DNA of 64,000 bases, from assembly GCA_037893225.1 (NCBI GenBank), contig JAZGUH010000141.1, positions 124,001 to 188,000 of the forward strand, read 5' to 3'. A program made the position numbers and the translations under genes. The notes under the pieces were generated by a model. That model saw only the letters and a list, made by a program, of their open reading frames with translations. It did no database searches and was not told where the DNA came from. Source of the stretch: Hippasteria phrygiana. Lineage: Eukaryota; Echinodermata; Asteroidea; Valvatida; Goniasteridae. Below, piece after piece: positions 42,330-54,300 of the stretch; positions within the stretch are counted from its first letter, which is position 1; every line of letters starts with the position of its first letter.

Positions 42330-45300
42330 CTAAGCAGTGCCGGAGATGGTTGGTGAGGAGTCCGAGATCCAAGATCCTGCAGTAAAATAAGAGAAAACAT
42401 TCATACTCATGAAAATACACTAGCAGCAAGCTTCAGGGGTTCCCCTTAAAATGTTCTTGTTTTTTGTTGTTTTTGCTATTGGTTTTGGATTTTTAACTTT
42501 TTACCTTGGTTTGTAAAACGCCCCTTTAGCTAAACGCACTTCCGTTAAATTGGGAAATATGAGTATACAGATTTCAAGATATCTCAAGAACACAAAATGC
42601 CACAGGGGTCAATCAAACATCAAATCAAAGCTTAGGATGTGACAAATTCAACTTTGTGTATAACTCATTTTCCAAATTTTGCGACATAATAATACCCATT
42701 TTTGTAGAGCCGGTCATGCTTAAAAAAGAAGCCAAGCCGTAGAAACTTGGTTGGCATGAGTAAACTGTGTGATTAATTGGTAGTTTTATTGAATTGATAT
42801 GTACTTTGACAAACATTGCTTGGTACTAACCCGGAATGGCCATGCTAGACATCTGCTCCAGTTGCTCCAGGTGATCCACGTTGCTATGGCGGAATGACTT
42901 GGATGCCTCGGATGCAAAATGGCTTGAGATAAAATGACGGGGAAGACAGATCAAATCAAAATCAAATCTACATCACATTTACATTAGACTTACAAATTTA
43001 AATACGAAAGAATTTACATACATGCTATTTCAAAAGATTTGCTGAGTGCGATTACAAACCACAAACTCTCCAAACTCATCTATTCTAAACTTTGTATAAC
43101 GTTCGGTCAATAATGCTTCTGGTAATATATAAGTACCTCGTTCTGTTAACATTTTTTCTGATCTACAGAGTTGACAAACTTGGTTGTCAAAGAAATTTAG
43201 AGCTGGATGGGAATTTCCCTTTTTTCTTTTCCTAAAAATGGTTTATCGCTGGATTTTTACTCATCCCTTACTCAGCAAATATTTAAAATCTTAAAATTTG
43301 TAATTTAACGCTAACCCCCTAGGCATTTTTACTGGGAAGTGTCCTGAACCTGTCCTCAACGCTGTGCAGTATGCCTATGGTACATTGTTTGGGCAGACAA
43401 ATTGGGGCATCATAGCTCCATGTAAAGTAATGGTACCATGGCGCAACAGTCCTGAACCCATCAAAATTCAACACAACCTGCTGTTGGAGTTTGTAAGGCT
43501 TGGGGTAGTTGGGGTTAAGGAAATTACTCACCTCTTCCATGACTCATCCGAGTCCCATATTTCGTACAGCACAAAGTTACTCGTCCCTGAGTAAGACCTG
43601 ACACTGAGGCTGCAAATATTAAAAAAATAAATAAATAAGTCGTATCCTCATTGAGTGATCCCCACAATGACTTCTGACTGGCGCCCACCCGAACAAAGAT
43701 ACTGACAATTTGAGAGACCACCAACACAGGGCAAGATAGCTCAGTTGGTAGAGCGCCGGTATGGTTTCCAAAGGTTTGAATCCCGCTCCTGCCAGTTTTC
43801 TTTGTTCACTTTGAAAATTCATTCAAATTTACCGAGTCAGTTTCCCTCGGGGATTGTTTGTCAGAATAAATAAATTAAAGTGTAGTGTACCCTTGTTCAT
43901 CCAGGTAGATAGAAAATAAACCTGAGGCAGGTACGTACAGTCCTGTTTAGTTGGTGGCAGGGCTGTAGTCGAGCCCATCACAAGTCCATCACAAGTCTCT
44001 GCAAGTCCATCACAAGCACTCCAGTCCTAATTCCAATCACAAGCTATTCAAATGAGCTTTGACAAAGGCATTCCTTTGTCATTGTTCATCCAGTTACTTG
44101 TGACCTTTATGAAAGGACTTATGAAAGGACTTATGAAAGGACTTGTGAAAGGACTTGTGAAAGGACTTGCAGGGACTCGACTACAGCTCGAGTTGGTGGT
44201 GTTTTCTTGAAAGTTAAAGGCATGATGAACAGGTCTGCGTGAAGGTGGAATTTGCATTGGGGATGATGTAAATTATAAGAGATTTTGTGCTTTTCTTAAA
44301 TCCCCAATGTAAATTCTACCTTTACATGGATTGTACAGTACTGGCTGCTACATTGTATTCAAATCAGCCAGCTGGGCACCGGCCATCTTAGTGGTCGAGT
44401 GGTTCGAGTACCATCCGAGTAAACCTGTGAATGTTTCTCTTACAAGATCCCGGAAAGCACTGAGCACACAGTGTTTAATACACAAAGTCAGGAAGGGGAA
44501 AAAATCCCTTCTACCAGCAAGAGGAACTGTACAAGTACAAAAATAAATTTTAAAAAATAGAAACCCTAATCCCTTTGCATTTTTGCAAGGCATCATTGTG
44601 AATCTGCCAATATCCAACACTCTGCAGTTTCAAAAAAATGGGCAAATTCTTTTCAAAGCGTTCAAAAACTGTCATGTCAAAGACTATGTAAAGTGACAGT
44701 GTCGAACAGTCCCGAATTCCTGAAAATACTACAAATTTCATCACAAATATAACCAATCTAACCACATGCAATGCAATAATGACCACTCATCATTGGTTTC
44801 AAGCTCTCCCCCAACCCCCCCCCCCCCCCCCCACCTGCTAAAAGAAAAGAAAACAACCCAAAGGAAAAACAATGAGTAAAATTCAAGGCATCTTATCTTA
44901 CTTCAGGCACCCATTGATCTTGTCGGCTGCCTCGATGTAGGTCCTAAGAGAAGACCGGAAATCCTTATCCTCAGAATCCAGCACACATAGCTTCCTGGCC
45001 ACCAGAATCACCTACAAATGACCAACATGAAATGAATGTTTCCCTAGACAGTGGTTTTACTCCTCTCTACTGACCATCCTAAGAAAAACTGTTGACATGC
45101 AAATGGAGCATTTTCATTATCAACCTACTATAAAGCACACTCTCTCCCCATTAGTTACATTGAATATATGTACGAGTCACATTTTGCACTGAAACTGGCT
45201 CGTAGAATTCTTCAAATCAATTCCGTGTGGAAAAGAGTAAACAGGGGTCAATTTCACAGAGCTGCTTAAGCACAAAATTTGCGTAAACGCAAAAAACCAT

Positions 45301-48300
45301 TGCTTAGTAAAATCAAGTTATCAGCTAAAACTCCATGTGACTGCCAAGCTAAGCAAACAACAGCTATTACTGGTCAAAAGCAATATACATCAGATGGAGT
45401 TTTGGCTGGTAAGCAGGTTTTATTAAGCAAGGTTTTTGCACTTGAGCAGCTCTATGAAATTGGCCCCAGGTCTGCACATTTTGGAAGAGATCACAGATGT
45501 ACTCAGAATGTCCAAGGTTCACCCTCTTTCCTGAGGTGTCAGCCCCTGCTTTGGCTCCTGAGAAACTTCTGAGAAGCATTAAATCAGTTTGTACATAATG
45601 TATTCAGCAACCCAACCACAGTCATCAAGCACTTCGTTCTTCTCCGTTTTCCTTTACTCCATTTGGCTTTAAGCATTACAGCCTCTCTTTCATTTCTCTT
45701 CATGTCCGACAGATTTATAGCCAAACACCGGCGCACTGACCAGACGTGTTGTCGGCTGGTTTCTTATTTAAGGTGTCCTTCCTGTAGCCTTTAGCCATGT
45801 TTCCATCCAAGTACTTAATTATTTTGGTCAATCTACCGCGACTTTTCTGTGGAATGACAAAATTAAGTCCAATGGGGCACGCGGTAAACTAACATCCCTG
45901 TCAACTTACTGGCCGAAAGCGGTCGCGGAAGTATCCGTGCGGCTGCAGAAAGTCATCAGGTACGACAAAAAGTCCAATGGTAACATACAGCCCCTCACTG
46001 TAGAACTACCGCGACCACGCAGAAAACCATTGTGTAAACCATTGTGTATTACGTCAACTACACAGCGATTATCGATAGTGTGTGCACGAAAATGGTGGTA
46101 TGGTCACTGTCTCCTTGTGCATAGTGCACCCACGTGTGATTATGCAGTTGCGCTAGCGCTTTGCAGCGGAGCGAACTGACAGACGACCCTGTACGTGCAT
46201 ACAACAACTACGTTTTACGCTGGGTTACCGCGTCTGTCCTGTACAGGTCAAAGGTGATTGTGCACTGCAACGTGTGACATTCTGCCAGCCTCGCAAGGCG
46301 AATAAACATTCTGTCACGGTTATAAAAGTTCAAATGGGAACGCTCGAACGCCTGTCGCGGAAAGTTTTTGTGAGGTCGCAGAAGAAAAAGTCCAATGGAA
46401 ACATGGCTTTTAACTGCATCTTGCCATCTTTCTTACAACTACAGAAAGGCATTAGTGCCAACTTAATATAGCTCTATAGTGCGTCTCTTGCTGCAAGGAC
46501 TACTAAGAAACTACAGAAACCAACAAACAAGCAAAAACTGAAATCTCGATGCCCACTGGAGCTGAAGACTAAAACACAAATTCTTTAGTATACCACCAAG
46601 AAGTAAAATCCAAATGATGATTTTCTACAAACCATGTTACTGTCGTCAGCGACTATCTCTTCATCCACTGGGTCAAGGCTGACCTTGTTGTCAAGCTTGT
46701 TGAGCATCTCCTGGAGGCGGTTAACCTGGATGAACAAGGCGTTCATGTCTGCAAGAAGACGACACAACCTCCATCAATCATCCACTGCAGTGCGCAATGC
46801 TATGGGGCATGACAAATATCTACTAGGCCATTATATTATGCTAGTAGTACAAGTGATCCACGAGACAGTCAAGTTTTTTAAAATAAAAATTGACTAAGGA
46901 CATTCATTGTGTGGGTTGTGTGTGCTTTGTATATTTTATCATCAGAGTTCCAACTTGTTAATACTTGAAGTAAACCACAAGGGAATCCGACTAGGAAATT
47001 TGAATGCATTATCAAGGTGAACAAAGAATTTGAACCTGGGACCTCCGGAATACCGTACCGGTGCTTTATCAACTGAGCTATCTGGTACGGTATTCTAGAC
47101 GTCGCAGGTTCAAATCCAGCTCCTGCCAGTTTTCTTTGTTAACCTTGAAAATAAACAAGGTATACTTTTTTCATTGAAATTGTGACATTTGAGATTCATT
47201 TTTAAAAATGTAAGCTTAGGTAAAAGAAAAATTACCAGCAAATGATGCAGTTTGATATTGGAGTCTGCTGGACCAATCCTTCAAGTAATTGGCTCAGTCT
47301 ACCAGTCAAGTGCAGATTTTGAGACCTGTATGAATAGATTGGCCAGCAAGGTCCGTGATCAAGCTGTCAAGAGTGTCTCAATCCTCAGAATCTTTTTGTT
47401 CCATTGGAAATGTGATTTGGTCGAAAACCACGAAAAGAGATTCTTTAAAAATTCTGAAATCAGGAAAAAATCTTGACAAATCTCACCCCTGGTCTATAGG
47501 TCTGAAAACTGGGATAATGCCTTTGAAGATTTATCCTCTATTTTGATCTGGACCCATGATAAGCGTCAAAGTTAGGGCTGGCAACCTAAAATGTGGCCAA
47601 CTCCACCACCTCTAGCTGTTATAGCCTGTTATCTAGAGTGGCTTTTAGCCATGTAAAAAAAATGAACTGGTAAAAATGCACTGATCGCAATGAGTGAGGA
47701 TGGCACTTACTTGCACTATCATAAGGAACGCTGGTTTGAGTAGACAGCTGTCTCCTAGCCCGTCGTGCTAACCAGCCAGCCTTGCTGCTAACCTTTGGCC
47801 CTTCACTCTCAAAGTGAACTTGAGTCTGCCCAGATCTACAGCAGTTTGGAATAATTCAAAAATGTTTAGGTATGAAATGTGATTGTAAAAATGGACAGGG
47901 ACATGATCAAAATGAAACAACAAAAACTGTTTCTGTGAGCTTAAACAGTATCCTTCATGAGACCATTTCTTAAAGTGAATAAAGAACACTAACTTGTATT
48001 TAGGACCTAAAGCTGTTTTATCCATACTTGCCAGGGAAATGTTTTACTTTAATACCCCTACCAAAATCAGTCAGGAACAGCAAATCTTGGAAAATAACTA
48101 TCCATGTGTGTTCAGAATTGTATAAACACTCGGTACAACCTCTAAATTTAAGAATTTTGTTGGGAAATTTTGGTGAAATATAGGGGAAGAAAGTTTGTGT
48201 TTTCTGTTTAGATGTTCTTGGTACAGTGTACAGTGTATGGCAGAGTTGTATTCGTGTCCCTGCAAGTCCTTTTACAAGTCCTTTTACAAGTCCCTGCAAG

Positions 48301-51300
48301 TCCCTGCAAGTCCACCACAAGCCCTCCAGTCCTGATCCCAATCACAAGCTATTCAAATGAGCTTTGACAAAGGCATTCCTTTGTCATTGTTCATCCAGTT
48401 TCTTGTGACTGGCTTTACGAAAGGACTTCTGACTGGGCTTGTGAAAGGACTTGTGAAAGGACTTGCAGGGACTCGAATACAACTCTGGTGTATGGTATTG
48501 GTAACTCAAAGTGTTCACATACATGTTCATTTGTGCCTAATGTTTTACAGATTTTGCTGACATAAACCTTGAAATAACTGGTTGTGCCACATGTTTAGAC
48601 AGTTTTTAATCAAGGAGGGTTGGTTATTTTGTAAGATTATCTGTTTTCCATCAGGAGTATTTGTAGAGCTGCATGTACAATGTACATGTACTACAATTTT
48701 GTACAAAGACTAAATTAAACTATGCAAATGAAGTGCCGATATTTTATGCATACCAAATAAAGACTGACAAATATGTCCAGTTTGCTATAGGTCTGGTGGC
48801 CATTGTGAACTTTAAAAAGAATATAGGAAGTTATAACGCTTGGCAAGAGTACCGGACTACTACAAATTGCCATTTTATACCAACATACATATGCAAACAA
48901 AAAATTGCACCAACATAATGTAGACCTTGGTAAATCAATTTTTTTTGTGCTCTTTATGAAGAACACAAAAGTTATTCACATAAGCAACCGTTCAGGGTGT
49001 ACCTGTAAGTTTTCACAATGTTTCAACAATATTAACGTTCAGCAGAATTGTTGTCCCGAATAAATTTGCCCATAGACGAATCCCGAATTGTAGAAAAAGC
49101 ACCAATCTGCACACTTCCGGGTTTGAAAGCGAGGCTCTTAGTGCTAAGTAATCAACTTACTATGCTGAACTTGGCTGCACTACCATTTGTGGCGTGATTC
49201 ATTTATGCGTGAATGAATTTGTTGAATAGCACTTTGTTTGTTTAGCACTGAGACTGAAGTGATGAATGCCCCCTGAAAAAAGACACTGAAAATCTGGGCA
49301 AGACAGCCAGTTGATAGAGTACCGGTACGGTATTCCGGAGGTTGCATGTTCAGATCCCACTCCTACCAGTTTTTTGTTCACTTTGAAAATTCACTGAGAC
49401 TCTTGCTTTTCTTTTAACCTAGAAATGTGCGGACGAGGCTAATGTGAAATTCATCTATTTGTAAATATTTAGTCAGTCACTTAATGCGAATGGATATTTT
49501 TGTTCCATCACTCATTTCAAAGTTGAATAACTTCGGCAAGGCAGAAAATCACTGGTTCTAATTTGTGGGCCGTGAATCATGAATGAACCATTTAAATGAC
49601 CATGACCTATGAATAATGAATGTGGTATAAGAGAACAATGCACAATATGATGTATGACACATGATAGAGAAATGGATTCACACTGGCTGACTCACAACAA
49701 TGGCTTTTTTACAAGTTGCATTACTACATGTACAATGTATTTAAATCTTACAGCATGTGTCACAAGCTAAACCAAGACTACACCCGTCACATTCACATTT
49801 AACATGCGATAATACAAAACTCGTTTGACAGCTAAACAGTGTCGTGTAGACACCATTTTGGAATATTCTTCCACATTGTACTATCATACAAAATTCTAAA
49901 AAGCAAACTTTTTGCTGAAAGCTTACTTATAAGAATTAGCTAATAACACTTTCAGTCTAAAAATAGACACAGGAAATTTCAACGTTGTTGAAATTAACCC
50001 TTACCCTTACAGTCACAAATCGCCTAATTTTAATATAATTTAATATAATTTGGCATGCACCCTCGGGGATTAGGGTTAGGGATTAGGGTTAATGGACAGC
50101 TGCAAGTAAAAGTTTCTAGAAGCATGATTACAGAGATTTAGGATTATTCAACAAATTATACAAGCAATTTGGCTCACATGTACAGCTTAGATATGACGTG
50201 AAGATACATGTATGCATTGCATCCCCCCCCCCCAAAAAAAGAAACCTAAAAAAATTAATCTGAGAAAGCTTCGAGTACAAGACATGTATAGTAGCAGCTA
50301 AAGCATTGAAATTCATATGGGCAGGATTTTTGATCATTCCAGTTAGAGGAAGTAACTTAGCTAAATTTGTAAAGCTGAAGTGAAGATGCTCCCCTCACCA
50401 AAAAATACAAAGAAAATGGAGCGAGAACAAAAGTGAAATATGAGAAAGCTGAAGCTGAGAGTAAATCTATGAGATAAAGAACAGTGACAAGATTTAGGAT
50501 CATCCCAGCCAATGCAAACAAACAAACAAACAACAAAAAACAAACAAAAGGACAGAATTGAAAGATGAGTGAATCTGCCAAAGGATTAAACATGGAAATT
50601 CAGTGCTGCAGATCCAGTAATTTTATTTCTTTTACTGCGTAGTACAGACTTCAGTTGTAGTAATGTAGTCGTACGGGATGATCAGGCACAGATTGACGTT
50701 TAATAAACCTCGGCGGGATTATAGCTTTGGGCGAAGAAATCACCAAACACGTTACAAACGCTAACAAGATAGAGCCATGGAACGCTAGTTGGTGTACATT
50801 TGCAATAGCGCCCTCACTCGCCAAAGGAAAAAATCCGAGTTTGGCCGCAACAATGAGAAAGCTGGCAATAAAAACCGTCTGTCAAATAAAGGATTGAAAG
50901 TTACAGAGACAGGATGCTGGAATGTAAAGCTTGGATATGAGGTGAAGATTTTCTCCAATATCTGAAGACATTACCTCATGACCTCCTCATCTTCACCACT
51001 TCAGACAAAAGAGGACAGAGGGAGAGGCCGAGGGGTAGAACCAATCCAGACAGCACAGATAGGGGAAACAAAATATCTTCAACTTTGGTTAGTAAGGTTG
51101 GAAACAAAAAATGTGTTAAACCAACATAAATTGGTGTTTACCACCCACCCCAAAAAAGGTCATTATCTGTTAAATTATTTTTTGACGAATCATAATTTAA
51201 AAAGCCGTATCCTCATTGAGTGATCCCCACAATGTCGCTTCCCAGGTTGTATCGTAAAATTGGGTGTGATCCCTGGCTATACGGCATTCTGGGTTTATGA

Positions 51301-54300
51301 CTTTTGACTAGCGCCCACCCGAACAAAGATACTGACAATTTGGGAGACCGCCAACATAGGGCAAGATAGCTCAGTTGGTAGAGCTCCGGTACGGTAACCC
51401 GGAGGTCGCAGGTTCGAATCCCGCTCCTGCCAGTTTCTTTGTTCACTTTGAAATGTATTCAGATTTACCTAGTCAGTTTCCCTTGTGGATTGTTTGACAA
51501 ATAATTTTTTACTTAAAATGAAGAAGCGTAGAATACTAATGCCCCTTCACTTTTTTATTTTATTGCATTCTGCTTGTACATTATATGTATAAAGGCTATT
51601 TGAAACTTCGCCCCATGCCTCAACCCTCACCTGTCCTTGACGGCATCCTCTTCTAAGTGATCTGATGCTGCACCAATCGTCCCCATCAAGGCACCCAGCT
51701 GGGTCTGCACCTCCTTCAGCAGGAAGCGTACGCAGAACTGATCCTTGAAACTCTTCTGCGGATACTCCTGATAATTCAGCCCATAGAATGGAGCCAGATG
51801 TTAGTTATTTTATAAATCTGTATCTGAAAACGACTTGTGAATGCTGACTCAAGCATATGTTAAATCTCAATGCCAAGCTTCAAAGTTGGCTACAAAACTC
51901 AAGTTTTGCCGAAGAATTGTTCTTGGGGAGTCAGGTTGGCCTTATAGTGGTACTTCCTCCACCGCTGTGATCTGGGTTCGAATCCCACCAGGGTTGACAT
52001 GAGGATTGGGTTTTCAGTCCCTGTCTGATTCTGTGGGTTTCCCCAGAATATCATTCTGACTTTTCCTACAACCTCTAAAACTGGACATTTCTTCATCGTT
52101 TTCCTACACGTTTCTTCAGGCTTCCGGGCTACATTGCAATGTGCACTTTTGAGGAATCCGTTGTTTGTAACAATGTAAGCCTAAAAGGTCTGCCCATGCC
52201 TCGGAGACATTAAAAATGGCTGCTACATTGGTATATTAACCCTGACCCTACAGGGCATTTCGGCTAGAACTCTGCCAAACACGTCAGATTGTATAGTTTG
52301 TCAAATTGACTAGTGTGCAGAGTGCAGCAAAGTGGAGCTGTCAGCACAGATGCACTGTGCTGCATCTGACAGGGTTAAAAGTTAAAACACCCAATAAAAT
52401 ACAAATCAACAGACCAACCTCTGCTGTTTTTTGCAGAGCTGTCGACACAGAAGCATTGATGTCCTCCAATGCAGCAAAGATCTCTCTGTAAGGCCCCAGA
52501 TGCTTGGAAAAGTATGCTGTTTGACAGAAAAAGAAATAACAATAAACAATGTTTTCCATATAATAATACAGTTTCTACTGCGCTGAAGTCTTTCATAAGA
52601 ACATTTTAAGAGGAACACTTTTCGACAAACATTTCTCATAAAACAATACTGTAGTGCTGTCCATTTTTTGTAACAGGGAGGGTTTTTCTCATACAAAAAC
52701 AAAATTTAACATTGGAAAATGAGCACTCTGTTGCCTTTCAAAGAGTGACAGGTGTTATTGGTACATGTAGTTGCAGTGCTGTTGAGCAGTGCATGAGTTC
52801 AGGGGTTGTACTAGTTATGCAGTGAAGGTATCTTTTAAAGAAACCTGCGGTCATTAAAAGGGGGTTTGTTACCGTAGTCTTATATTGCAAGGGGTGACAT
52901 CCCTGAATTAGCCCTCTAGCTTACGTAAAAGAAACACTCAAATTGCACTTGTGGTAAACCCTGGGTTCTCAGTGTTTATTGGTCCTCCTATATATCCAGA
53001 TCAATGGGCGCCCTCTGATGAGAGCTAGAAGTAAGGGCATGGTCGAGTTTGAATAAACCAGTATTTCATGGGATTTTATTGTAAACCCTGGTGTCCCTTG
53101 GCCCGGAATCTTTGGTTGGTGTCTTAGACTGGTAAATCCAATAAGTTAATAAAGAGGGCTGGAATTAGTATTTGGGGGAGGTGAGTTAGTCTCACCAACA
53201 GCAGAAGATAACCCCGCCTTGGTCTGTAGGTCTGAAAACTGGGATAATTCTTTGACAACTGAAGATTTATGCTCTCCGGGCCCAGGAAAACCATAAGAGT
53301 GGTAGGGTTAGCAAATCAAAATACGGTCAATCCCACCACCCTTCACCTAGATCGGCTTTTTAGCCTTGAATTGGGACTTCCGAAGAAAAAAACCACAATA
53401 CTGGGGTGGCATATTTCCATTTATGCACCAGCTATGATACAGTGAAGCTTTCCCCTTGTGTGACATCACTCCTGTGCTCATGAATATGTAAATTAACATT
53501 AGCACAGAATCCAAGAGATTGCTTAAACGGAAAAAAATGCCTTCCGAATTACAAAACCAAATGTGCATGGTGTGGGTTCAGGTGTTTAACCCATTGCCAA
53601 GAACAAGCTGTGCAGTCAAGCATAAACGCAAACAATAGGCACCACATAGGTCCTGTTCATCGCACTTGGAGCACCCCCCCCCCCCCCCCCCCCCTTCTCG
53701 TGTGAATGAAAGCTTTCTTTGAAAAGCTCCATCTATTTATTACACTCTAATTCAAGAACAGCAGCTGAAACATGAATGGATTAAATATGCACAGGAATGT
53801 GCGTATAGGCGAAAACCGGCCAGGTGGTCTTTTTCAAACCGCGACTATGGCCGTCGTCCAAAATCAAGGGTTTAAAATTCCATTTCATGTAACTGTGAAG
53901 AGGGTTGACAATAAATTACTTTCTTATTCAATCAACTTACAACAAAGTTCCACAGTGTCAATGTTCTCCGTATTATGGGTGTCGATCACATGAAACAGGG
54001 TTTCCAGTTCCTTATTGCTCAGGACCCCATCCGCAAAGAAAGCTTGGAAGTCCTTTAAAGACAAGCAGTTGTCATCTGAAAATAATAAGACAGATCGAGT
54101 TATGTTGTGTGGACAAATTCTCCTTTTCTGAATATGGGTTTCATCCAGGATCGGCCTATCCACTCCCAGTGAACATCAGAATTTTAAGTGAAATTTACAT
54201 TTCTGTACTGGCTCCTGGCCTCTTCTTTTCATTTTCCTCATTCCTGTCTTTCTTTTTTCAAAAAATCTGGGGGATGATCCTATGGCCCACCCCAGGTCAA

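Noticed and set aside
49994..50092. TTAGGG-like runs as interstitial telomere repeats
   Set aside because: The motif is always at element ends, inverted, and bounded by TTAA; it is a MITE terminus, not a (TTAGGG)n array.
51360..51430. Functional tRNA gene
   Set aside because: A- and B-boxes are present but the cloverleaf stems do not pair well and the same block recurs within SINE flanks.
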